In this document: positions 26,232 through 33,794 of the stretch, piece after piece
Layout: each line of letters starts with the position of its first letter
Numbering within the stretch: position 1 is the stretch's first letter
Source of the DNA: Microbacteriaceae bacterium
Lineage (GTDB): Bacteria > Actinomycetota > Actinomycetes > Actinomycetales > Microbacteriaceae
Direction: 5' to 3'
DNA: 64,000 nucleotides
Assembly: GCA_019638805.1 (NCBI GenBank)
Contig: JAHBTA010000001.1
Span: 372,001-436,000 of the forward strand
The notes under the pieces: generated by a model
Told to the model about the DNA's origin: nothing
Databases searched by the model: none
The model's input: the letters and a program-made list of their open reading frames with translations, nothing else
Position numbers and translations under genes: made by a program

Positions 26232-26623
26232 GCAACGGCCGCCGACCCGCCACCGGAAACCGGTACCGCACCGGCTACCTGCGCTCGCCCGCGTGGTTCC
26301 GCCGCCGCGACCAGTGGTTCACCGAGCAGACCGCCCGCACCGAGGAACTCCGCTGCGTCGTCTGCTGGCAGGTTGCCGTGCGCCGCGATCTCGAACTGCA
26401 TCATCTCGACTACCGCCGGGTCGCCTGCGACCGCGGTCGGTGGCGCGCCGGCGAGGAGCACGAAGACCTCTGCGCGATGCACCCCGGCTGCCACGAGCTC
26501 GTGCACGGGATCATCGAAGCGGACCCGGTCCTGCGCCGGCACCGCAGTCGGCCCATCGCCACCGTGCACGCTATCCGCGTCGCCCGCGCCCGCCGCGCCG
26601 CCCATGCCGAGGCGCAGTCATGA
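26228..26623 (+). CDS. HNH-like zinc-binding endonuclease-fold protein
   Basis: The 131-residue protein has an HNH-type layout: a CVVC knuckle, LELHHLDYRRVACDRG with the HH pair, then CAMHPGCHELVHGII with the second metal cluster. The family comprises small nucleases, but some act only as structural zinc proteins. GTG overlaps the coupling protein stop and the gene itself overlaps the next ATG by 4 bases. A role in element DNA processing is possible but unproven. Confidence 0.7.
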   Translation: MSNGRRPATGNRYRTGYLRSPAWFRRRDQWFTEQTARTEELRCVVCWQVAVRRDLELHHLDYRRVACDRGRWRAGEEHEDLCAMHPGCHELVHGIIEADPVLRRHRSRPIATVHAIRVARARRAAHAEAQS

Positions 26624-27117
26624 AGAACGAGTACGACGACGAGGAAGCCTGGGGCCCGGTCGAGGACCTGATCGCAGGACTCGACCTCGACCCGCGCGAC
26701 CCGCTCGGCCGGGGCGGGTCGGACGCAGCGGCCGGCAGCCGCGCTGTCCGGTGGCGCGACCTGCCCTCGGATCAGGCCCGCGGGGAATGGCAGGCACTCC
26801 GTGACTGGGTCGAATGGGTCACGGTCCGGTTCAACGTGCCCCTCAGCCTCATCCCGAACTGCTGGTGGAAACACCCGGCCCTCGTCGAAGAGCTCTCCGC
26901 GCTCCACGTCGCCTGGCGCACTGCATACGACCCGCAGGACAGCGGGCTCGGACCGGTCATGTGGCTCGAGCGGTGGAGCGCAGCCAGACCCCGCCTGCGC
27001 GAAGCCCACACCGGCTCCTGCAGCAACGGGCACAAAGACCCCAAGAGACGTTCCTGGGCGGACGTAACCGACCAGGGCGAGTGGGACGCCTGGGCGACCG
27101 ACGCCCACGGCGACTGA
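26620..27117 (+). CDS. DUF4913-like conserved protein
   Basis: The 165-residue protein has an acidic N-terminus and a domain with WQALRDWVEWVTVRF, IPNCWWKHPALVEELSALHVAW and a conserved Trp-rich core, matching the DUF4913 pattern that recurs beside SSB and transfer genes in actinobacterial elements. The function is unknown. The C-terminal part (CSNGHKDPKRRSW) includes a single Cys and His. Confidence 0.65.
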   Translation: MKNEYDDEEAWGPVEDLIAGLDLDPRDPLGRGGSDAAAGSRAVRWRDLPSDQARGEWQALRDWVEWVTVRFNVPLSLIPNCWWKHPALVEELSALHVAWRTAYDPQDSGLGPVMWLERWSAARPRLREAHTGSCSNGHKDPKRRSWADVTDQGEWDAWATDAHGD

Positions 27118-27134
27118 GAAGAAGGGAAAGAGAG

Positions 27135-27572
27135 ATGACAACCAAGATCCCGGTCACGATCGAGGGCAACCTCACCGCGGACCCGGAGCACGGCACCAGC
27201 GACGACGGAACTGAGTACGCCCGGTTCTCCGTCGCGGTCAACGACCGCCGACTCAACGAGCAGACCGGCCAGTGGGAGGACGGGGACACCGTCTTCCACC
27301 GGGTCGTCGCGTTCAACGAGCAGTCCCGGCACATCGTCGACAGCCTCCACAAGGGCGACCGCGTGCTCGTCGCCGGCGACCTGCGGTTCCGCAGCTACAC
27401 CGACAAGGACGGCAACACCCGGGAGGGCCGTGACATCGTCGCCGACACCGTCGGCGCGTCGCTGCGGTTCGCGACGGCGATCGTCGAGCGCGCCCCAAAA
27501 GCTAGCGGCCCCAACGCATACGCGGAGGGGCCGGTAGCCGCGTCGGCGGCAACCGGCGCAGGGATCCGCTGA
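27135..27572 (+). CDS. ssb: Single-stranded DNA-binding protein
   Basis: The 145-residue protein has an SSB OB-fold: VTIEGNLTADPEHG, ARFSVAVNDRRLNEQTGQWEDG, FHRVVAFNEQSRHIVDSLHKGDRVLVAGDLR and YTDKDGNTREGRDIVADTVGASLRFAT. The acidic C-terminal tip of housekeeping SSB is missing (it ends GAGIR), as in many element-encoded copies. It likely coats the transferred strand. A GGGAAAGAGAG leader precedes the ATG. It ends the operon, followed by a strong hairpin. Confidence 0.9.
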   Translation: MTTKIPVTIEGNLTADPEHGTSDDGTEYARFSVAVNDRRLNEQTGQWEDGDTVFHRVVAFNEQSRHIVDSLHKGDRVLVAGDLRFRSYTDKDGNTREGRDIVADTVGASLRFATAIVERAPKASGPNAYAEGPVAASAATGAGIR

Positions 27573-27586
27573 CAGCTGCACAGCCG

Positions 27587-27622
27587 AGAGCGGGCGAGAG
27601 TCATGTTACTCTCGCCCGCTCT
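27587..27622 (+). terminator. Hairpin after the conjugation operon
   Basis: AGAGCGGGCGAGAG (27587-27600) pairs perfectly with CTCTCGCCCGCTCT (27609-27622) around an 8-base loop, giving a 14-bp GC-rich stem 14 bp after ssb. The following U-run is short. It would separate the transfer operon from the Fic gene. Confidence 0.75.
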
Positions 27623-27746
27623 TGGCGTTTCACCGCTCACCACACCCCGGCGGCCATCGATCCATGGCGACGCACGACCCGAGGTACTGTTGCTTCGCCG
27701 CATGTTCACTAACGTTTATGGCGCTAAGTGTTATTAGGAGGTGGCC

Positions 27747-28973
27747 ATGATCCCGCTTAGTTCCACGCCGGTGCCGATTCCGCCTGTAGGCCGGGCGCGG
27801 GCATTCTGGGCCGTGCCGGATGACTCGCCCGCGAGCAGAGCCGACCGCGAACGATTCACCGGCTCCTACGAGTCCGCGATCCCAGCGCCGATCGCCGACC
27901 TGGGGCTCTTCATCCCGGCCTCCCTTGCCGCCGATGTCGATGAGGCGACTGCTGCGATCCGCGACCTCGACGGCTATGCCCAGCAGCGGCTGGGTCCGGA
28001 AAGCGCCGCGGCGGGCCCGATGAGCGCGATCCTGCTGCGGACTGAGAGCGCCTCCAGCTCGCAGATCGAGAACCTCACTGTCGGGGCACGCCAGCTCGCG
28101 CTCGCGGAGCTCGAGGAGTCCCGGTCCGAGAACGCGCGGCTCGTGGTCTCGAACGTGCACGCCATGGAGGCGGCGTTGCGGCTGGCGAACCGGCTCGACG
28201 CGGACAGCATCCTGGAGATGCACCGGGTGCTGATGCAGTATGCGCGCGGGTGGGAGGAGCACGCGGGACGATTCCGTGACGAGCTGGTGTGGGTCGGGAC
28301 CTCCGGGGTCGGGCCGGTCGGCGCCGTTCACGTCGCCCCGCAGGCCGAACTCGTGCCCGCCGCCATCGATGACCTGGTGCGGTTCGTTGCCCGGGAGGAT
28401 ATCCCGCCGATCATCCAGGCCGCCGTCGCGCACGCCCAGTTCGAGACCATCCACCCCTTCGGAGACGGCAACGGTCGCACCGGACGCGCGCTGGTGCACG
28501 CGTTGCTGCGCGGGAAGGGCATGACCCGCTCGACGACGATCCCGGTCTCCGCCGGGCTGCTCACCGACACCCAGCGCTACTTCGATGCCCTCACCGCCTT
28601 CCGCGAGGGCGACGCCGCACCGATCATCGAACGGCTCGCGTTCGCCTCCCGCTACGCCTCGATCTCGGGGCGACGCCTCATCGACGAGCTGGACGCCGTG
28701 CTGATCGACGCCCGCACCCGCACCGCTCATCTGCGCGCCGACGCCGCGGCGCTCCGGCTCATCCCGGCCCTGATCGGCCAGCCGGTCATCAACGTCAAGT
28801 TCGCCCGACAGGCGCTGGGCACCAACGACATGACAGCGCAGCGGGCAATCGCCGCCCTGGTCGACGCAGGCGTCCTCACCGAGCGCACCGGCCTGCGCCG
28901 CAACCGCGTCTACCAGCAGGAGGACGTGATCGCTGCCCTGGAGAGCTTCGCCCAACGCATCCACCGCCGCTAG
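27747..28973 (+). CDS. Fic-family AMP-transferase with N-terminal inhibitory helix
   Basis: The 408-residue protein carries the active-site motif HPFGDGNGRTGR at about residue 236 and so should transfer AMP (or another nucleotide) to target proteins. An inhibitory motif of the (S/T)xxxE(G/N) type, SSQIEN, is visible near residue 102, making it a class II Fic whose activity is self-restrained. The C-terminal third has a winged-helix pattern (TNDMTAQRAIAALVDAGVLTE). ATG 27747 is preceded by AGGAGG with 5-base spacing. It is convergent with the relaxase gene and may serve as an element-borne toxin or host modulator. Confidence 0.85.
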   Translation: MIPLSSTPVPIPPVGRARAFWAVPDDSPASRADRERFTGSYESAIPAPIADLGLFIPASLAADVDEATAAIRDLDGYAQQRLGPESAAAGPMSAILLRTESASSSQIENLTVGARQLALAELEESRSENARLVVSNVHAMEAALRLANRLDADSILEMHRVLMQYARGWEEHAGRFRDELVWVGTSGVGPVGAVHVAPQAELVPAAIDDLVRFVAREDIPPIIQAAVAHAQFETIHPFGDGNGRTGRALVHALLRGKGMTRSTTIPVSAGLLTDTQRYFDALTAFREGDAAPIIERLAFASRYASISGRRLIDELDAVLIDARTRTAHLRADAAALRLIPALIGQPVINVKFARQALGTNDMTAQRAIAALVDAGVLTERTGLRRNRVYQQEDVIAALESFAQRIHRR

Positions 28974-28996
28974 CGACCACAGCGACGGTTCCCCGG

Positions 28997-31900
28997 CTAC
29001 AGGCCCAGCGTCGGCCCGCTCCCGCCCGGCGGCACCACCGGATCCCATTCGGCCCCCAGAGCCATGTCCTCAGTGCGGGTTGGGTCGCGGTCGGCCTGGT
29101 AGTCGCGCAGCAGCGCATCCATCCGGTCGCGCTCGGCATCCAACGCACCCCTCAGCGCACGCCGCCGCACGGCTATTTCTCGGACTGCATCCTCGGCGGC
29201 GGACGAGTGCTGCCGGCCGTGACCCGCGGCGTTCAAGGCGGCGTCGCGCACATCGATCTGGCGCAGCGCATCCCGCAACGCGCGCTGGCGCTCGTCCGCC
29301 GCGGCGAGCTGCTCGACGATCGGCGGCCGGTGCGGGTCGCGAGCGGCACGTCCGAGCTCGCTGCGCGCGGCGTGGCGAGAGTCGTCGAGGGTGACCTCGG
29401 GCTTGCCGCGCTTCATCGTGTCCGCCAGCTGCTCGATCACATCCTCCCGGTTTCGTGCGATGGTCATCGCCGTGTTGGCGACACGGCCACGGGTCATGCC
29501 GACATAGAGGCCGGAGGCGTCGATGCCGGGGCCGATGTAGGAGGCGTGCACCGTCTCGCCCTGGATGCCGTGCACGGTGGACGCGTACGCCAAGTGCACA
29601 TGCTCGGCGGCATAGGTGCGGGTGATGGTGCGGCGGTCCCCGGAGTCGGTGATCGAGGCAAGGTCGATGCGGTCTCGGCGGATGCGGGTGATGGTCCAGG
29701 TGGCGCGGTTGTCGACACCGGTGTCGGTGTCGTTGCGACGGGTCTGGACGATGTCGCCGACCAGGAGGTACTGCCCGTGCTGCCCGAGCGCGAACCGGTT
29801 CGGTGTGAGCTGGTGGCGGTCGAGGCGTTCCTGCTGGATGCGGTCGTTGATCTGCTGGGCCTCGGCGTTGGTCGCGGTGACCAGCGCGACCCGCTCGCCG
29901 CGGGCGGCGTGGTGCAGCCAGGCGGCGACCATCCGCTCGCGGGCCTCATACTCGCTGCCGACGGCCTTGAGCTGTCCTCGGTCGCAGAGCTCGCGGGTCA
30001 CCGCGACGGCAGCGTCGTGATCGGCGGGGTCGCGCAGCCTGAGCGTGAGCGCGGCGTAGTCGGAGTCCTTAAACCGGTGCACGGCGGTCAGTTCGACGAC
30101 GCTCCCGGAGCGGCGCTGCGCGGTCGCCATCGCCCCGGAATGCCCGACCGGGAGCGCCTGGAGGTGATCGCCGACCATCGCGATCCCCGCCCCCGTGTCC
30201 AGGGCGAGCTGGGCGACCGCGTTCGCGAGCTGCAGGTCGACCATCCCGCCCTCGTCGACCACGATCCGATCCCCGGGCCGGATCGGGTAGCGGCGCGGGC
30301 CCGAATAGACGACCCCGGTCACCTCGTCGGCGTCACCATTGACGAGCCGGGTCCAGACCGTCCGGCCGGTAGCGTCTTCGGCGAACCGGTAGCCGTGGTC
30401 GACCAGCAGGGCGTGGAGGCTGGACGCGGCGGTGCCAATCTCGCGGCCCGCGACAGTCGCCGCCTTCCGGGTCGGGGCGACCACGACCATCCCCCGCCCC
30501 TGGTCGTGCAGTGCGCGGCGCGCGACCTTCAGGAGGGTGGTCTTGCCGGTGCCGGCTGGCCCGGTCACCGTGACCACCCGGTTGGTGCCGGCGACTGCTC
30601 CGGCTGCGCCGACTTGTCCCGGATCTAGGTTGGTGTCCGCGTCGAGAACCACCTCAGCAAGCCGAACGATCTCCCCAAAGGGTAGGTCATGACCTGGCTC
30701 GTTGAGCCGGTCGAGGCGGGTGGCGAGGTCGAGCTTGTCCTGGGCGGTCTGCAGCGACATGAACTGCTTGACGTGTCCCGGCACCGCGGTCTCGCCGTCG
30801 AGGAAGTCGACCACGTGCGCGGTCAGGGCGCGGTGAGTGATGTCCTCGACGATTTCGTCGAGCAGTGTCCGGTCGGTGACGATCCCGGAACCAGCCAAGG
30901 CGCGCAGCGTCCCGGCGCGCACGTCGTACCGGCTGAACCGGCCTCCGCTTCCTGCTGAACGCCGGTCCGCGTCGGCGATCGCCGTCCCCGCCAGCAGGTC
31001 CCGATCCAGCCCGCCCAGCGGTGTCGTCGCGACCTTGGCGGCTGGGCGTGGCAAGTCGGCCCGCGCGTCGAGTTCGGCGATCTCCGAGCGGACCAGGTCC
31101 TGCCAGGCGACCTCGTCCAGGTGCTCGGGTTTCCCCGGGCGGTGCTGCGCCCACGCCCACCGGTCGATCGAAGCCAGCACCGCGTGGTCGGGGTGCTGTC
31201 CGGGATGAGCCTGCCGCCACCGGGCCAGGCGCAGCGCCCGGTTTGCTTCGATCTGGTTCGATCGGCGCGACAGCGGCCGCACCAGGTGAGCGAGCTGGGC
31301 GATCTCGCCGTCGGCGTCGAGGGTGTAGCCGTGGGTAGCGAGAGCGGCGACCCAGGTCGGGTCGGTGCGGGAGGCGAGATCGCCCTCGGCGTTCACGACG
31401 GTGTGCAGCTTCATCGCGACCCGCGAGTCCACGTTCGACCACTTCCCGTCCTCGCCCAGCACCTTCACCCCCAGCCACAGGTGACGGTGGATGTGCGGGT
31501 CCAGCGCGCGGGACCGCTCATGCCGCAGCTCCACCACCTCGAGCCGCGCAATCGACTCCCGGATCAGCCCGCCCGCTCCCCGCCGCGCGTTGAGCTCCCG
31601 CTGCCACATCGTCAGGGTGCGATCACGGATGCGATCCTGTAGCGCCTCGAAGCCGTCCCGCAGCTCCGGGGTCAGGAGCACCGCGAGGCTGTACGACTTG
31701 GGCATGTTCATCGTCGCGTCCAGAAACAGGTCCGCGTCCGGACTGGTCAGTACCCGCCCGCGCGGCACCCCGGTCACCGGGTCCGCACCATCAACCCACC
31801 GCGCGAACGATCCGGCATCGAGGGGGAACTCGTCGATACCCGCGCCCGTCACCGTGAAGCGGGCTATGGTGCCGCCGCCGGCACCGCCGTAGCCGACAGC

Positions 31901-32026
31901 GTGCTCGATCCCGCCGGATTGTTGGGCGCGAGGCGCGTCGCAGGTGCCCTCAAACGCGTAGGCGACCGCCTGCTGCACGCCATCCGATGCGACACCGCGC
32001 TTCCACCGCTCCAACCCACCCCTCAC
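28997..32026 (-). CDS. MobF-family conjugative relaxase-helicase (TrwC/TraI-like)
   Basis: The 1009-residue protein combines a TrwC-type relaxase and a RecD/TraI-like helicase. The relaxase region shows MNMPKSYSLAVLL and the metal-binding histidines in DPHIHRHLWLGV near residue 174. The helicase has Walker A GPAGTGKTTLLK near residue 485, IVVDEGGMVDL as motif II and HGIQGETVHASYIG near the end. It nicks at oriT, stays attached to the 5' end and unwinds the strand for transfer. A basic, coiled C-terminal tail of about 120 residues follows. GTG is the start. The 112-bp leader contains repeats and is a candidate oriT. Confidence 0.9.
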   Translation of the reverse strand: MRGGLERWKRGVASDGVQQAVAYAFEGTCDAPRAQQSGGIEHAVGYGGAGGGTIARFTVTGAGIDEFPLDAGSFARWVDGADPVTGVPRGRVLTSPDADLFLDATMNMPKSYSLAVLLTPELRDGFEALQDRIRDRTLTMWQRELNARRGAGGLIRESIARLEVVELRHERSRALDPHIHRHLWLGVKVLGEDGKWSNVDSRVAMKLHTVVNAEGDLASRTDPTWVAALATHGYTLDADGEIAQLAHLVRPLSRRSNQIEANRALRLARWRQAHPGQHPDHAVLASIDRWAWAQHRPGKPEHLDEVAWQDLVRSEIAELDARADLPRPAAKVATTPLGGLDRDLLAGTAIADADRRSAGSGGRFSRYDVRAGTLRALAGSGIVTDRTLLDEIVEDITHRALTAHVVDFLDGETAVPGHVKQFMSLQTAQDKLDLATRLDRLNEPGHDLPFGEIVRLAEVVLDADTNLDPGQVGAAGAVAGTNRVVTVTGPAGTGKTTLLKVARRALHDQGRGMVVVAPTRKAATVAGREIGTAASSLHALLVDHGYRFAEDATGRTVWTRLVNGDADEVTGVVYSGPRRYPIRPGDRIVVDEGGMVDLQLANAVAQLALDTGAGIAMVGDHLQALPVGHSGAMATAQRRSGSVVELTAVHRFKDSDYAALTLRLRDPADHDAAVAVTRELCDRGQLKAVGSEYEARERMVAAWLHHAARGERVALVTATNAEAQQINDRIQQERLDRHQLTPNRFALGQHGQYLLVGDIVQTRRNDTDTGVDNRATWTITRIRRDRIDLASITDSGDRRTITRTYAAEHVHLAYASTVHGIQGETVHASYIGPGIDASGLYVGMTRGRVANTAMTIARNREDVIEQLADTMKRGKPEVTLDDSRHAARSELGRAARDPHRPPIVEQLAAADERQRALRDALRQIDVRDAALNAAGHGRQHSSAAEDAVREIAVRRRALRGALDAERDRMDALLRDYQADRDPTRTEDMALGAEWDPVVPPGGSGPTLGL

Positions 32027-32061
32027 GGATCCACGGTAAGCGCGCAGCGTCGGCCCACGCC

Positions 32062-32125
32062 CGAGTGCCTGCGTGCATCACCCGAAGTCTGTTACTGGGT
32101 GCATCAAGTCTGTCGCGGGGACGGA
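32062..32125. other. Candidate oriT region upstream of the relaxase
   Basis: The 112 bp between the relaxase start and the PIN gene contain GTGCATCA twice, each followed by AGTCTGT (directly in one copy, after CCCGA in the other), plus CACCC/GGGTG as a short inverted pair between them. Relaxase genes of conjugative elements often abut their oriT. No known nic consensus was recognised, so this is positional evidence only. Confidence 0.35.
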
Positions 32126-32138
32126 GTCCGGGACCACA

Positions 32139-32579
32139 TCAGTCGAGAAGAGCAAGACGAGGAGCGTTCTCGAAGTGCCGTCGATTTCCGGTGAGGAGCG
32201 GAAGGTCCTTCGCGATGGCACACGCGGCAATCCAGCGGTCGCCGACGTGGTTCCGCTTGTCGCCCAACGGGTGGCCGGCCTTCTGAGCCTCAGCGAGTAA
32301 CCGCGCATAGGCAGCGATCACTTCGACGTCCTCGTCGATCGTCGGCGCAGCATCCAAGATCTCCTGGACTGTGGCGAGTCGCCGCTCCCCCCAGCCGTTG
32401 AGCAACGCGCCGGAGAGAATCTCCGCGCGCGTTTGGAAGGAGATGAGCGGGCGTCGCCCGGTCAGGGCCTCCGTCCATTCGTCGACAGGATGACCTTGCC
32501 TCAGTGCATTCTCACGCGGGGTGACGTAGAGCGCGCTGAAGACGTCCGTGTCGACCAGAACTGCCTGAGCGACTGCCAC
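32139..32579 (-). CDS. PIN-domain ribonuclease (VapC-like toxin)
   Basis: The 146-residue protein is a PIN-domain nuclease. The acidic metal-binding residues appear in LVDTDVFSALY at the start, RAEILSGALL in the first third and KRNHVGDRWIAACAI in the last third. Such proteins are VapC-type toxins or defence effectors cutting tRNA or other RNA. Its GTG directly abuts the stop of the 286-residue upstream gene, and no ordinary short VapB antitoxin is present. The upstream protein ends in a tail like those of toxin-binding antitoxins. The gene is last in a four-gene leftward unit starting with a helicase. Confidence 0.8.
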   Translation of the reverse strand: MAVAQAVLVDTDVFSALYVTPRENALRQGHPVDEWTEALTGRRPLISFQTRAEILSGALLNGWGERRLATVQEILDAAPTIDEDVEVIAAYARLLAEAQKAGHPLGDKRNHVGDRWIAACAIAKDLPLLTGNRRHFENAPRLALLD

Positions 32580-33440
32580 TCATCGCCCGATCGCCTCGAA
32601 GAAGGACGCCGCCTCTTCGTCGGTGAGTCCGGGGATACCCCCGAGCTTCGGTCCGGGCGCGCTGGCAAGAATCTGGTCGACCGGGACTACGCCGCGTACG
32701 CCAGCCGTCCCAGGAACGGGTGCTGCGGCTTCAATGACAGCGTCATGGATCAGGGCCAAGCGTCCTTTGGCGTCTCGCTCGGGAGCGCCGACGACGGAGA
32801 CGTAGCCCCCCAGCAGACGACCAACTTCGGTGTCATCCGTCACGTTCGGCAGAGCAATCTTGTTCCCGACGTCGTCGGTGACCTGAAGGCGATGGGTGTC
32901 GAGGTTCACAGCACGGAGCCGTCCGACGAAAGTGACCGCTTCGGGTGTGCCGGCTGTGTCAGCCGACTTCCACGTCTCTCTTAGGGTGTCTGCGGTCTTG
33001 AAGGAGCGCGTCACCTGCCCGCTGACTTTGAACTCGACTTTCGGCGCCGCCTTCTCGAGCGCTCCTCGAAGATCACCGACGGCGATAGCGAGGGTGTCCG
33101 TAACCCAACTCGGTCGCTCGTTGAGCGCGATGGATTCGACTACGGCTTGGAACTTCTCGTCGAAGGTCTTCTCCTCTTCGAGGTCGAAGTCGAGCGAATC
33201 CTCGTCGTCGGCTCGGCGGACCAATACTTTGGTGCTTCCGGGGGCGAGCCCGATCGTGAGTCTTGCGACACGCTGCGTGCGCTTCGGCGGTCGACCTACG
33301 GCATCAGCCTCGGTCTCCGCACGTCCGAGCTTGGTGGCCACGTCCTTGAGGCTCTGCACGATGGCGATGAGGTGGTCAGCTTCGAGCTCGCCCTCTGGGG
33401 CGTCGGCGTCGATCAGTCTAAATTCGAACTGTGTTGCCAT
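32580..33440 (-). CDS. Unknown protein with OB-like domain, candidate PIN partner
   Basis: I do not recognise this 286-residue family. It begins MATQFEFRLID and has a helix with LIAIVQSLKDVATKLGRAE. Residues 170-240 (VGRLRAVNLDTHRLQVTDD, GYVSVVGAPERDAKGRLAL) look like a small OB- or beta-barrel fold. The tail GIPGLTDEEAASFFEAIGR resembles toxin-binding C-termini of PIN antitoxins. The gene directly precedes the PIN gene without a gap, so neutralising the nuclease is a sensible hypothesis, but it is several times longer than normal antitoxins. It could instead sense a ligand or nucleic acid and switch the PIN enzyme. Lower GC than the surrounding transfer genes suggests separate acquisition. 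Confidence 0.55.
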   Translation of the reverse strand: MATQFEFRLIDADAPEGELEADHLIAIVQSLKDVATKLGRAETEADAVGRPPKRTQRVARLTIGLAPGSTKVLVRRADDEDSLDFDLEEEKTFDEKFQAVVESIALNERPSWVTDTLAIAVGDLRGALEKAAPKVEFKVSGQVTRSFKTADTLRETWKSADTAGTPEAVTFVGRLRAVNLDTHRLQVTDDVGNKIALPNVTDDTEVGRLLGGYVSVVGAPERDAKGRLALIHDAVIEAAAPVPGTAGVRGVVPVDQILASAPGPKLGGIPGLTDEEAASFFEAIGR

Positions 33441-33566
33441 CTGGATTCACCTCCGCCCTGCTCGCGCACCTGAAGCGGCCAAGGGTATCGACACGGTCTG
33501 ACCTTGGTCGTCGCTCCAGGCTAGCGGCGCGGGTGCTGGATCGGGGAGGGTGCCCTCCGATCGTGT

Positions 33567-33794
33567 TCAGCCCAGTGCGACCCGTAGGGCCTGGAGATCG
33601 TCGGCAGCCTGATCGAGGATCGCGAGAGCGTGCTCAGGGCAATAGTTCTTGGACCCTCCGGTTGTCGGATCCTTGATGACCAGGCAGACAGTGCCGCTTT
33701 CGATGTTGTGATTCTTTCGCGTCCGGTGACAGATTCTTCTCCGCTGAGCCGTTTCGACGCTGCACACGCCGAGCACCTTCCTGACTTGAGGCAT
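33567..33794 (-). CDS. Cys/His-rich mini-protein of the helicase-PIN unit
   Basis: The 75-residue protein has cysteines and histidines spaced like a zinc-binding module: C11, C22-H23, C37 and CPEH at 52-55, then a helical tail (ALAILDQAADDLQALRVAL). Its ATG overlaps the helicase stop (ATGA), so it is co-translated with the helicase. No known family was recognised; it may be a small adaptor or nucleic-acid-binding subunit. Confidence 0.6.
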   Translation of the reverse strand: MPQVRKVLGVCSVETAQRRRICHRTRKNHNIESGTVCLVIKDPTTGGSKNYCPEHALAILDQAADDLQALRVALG

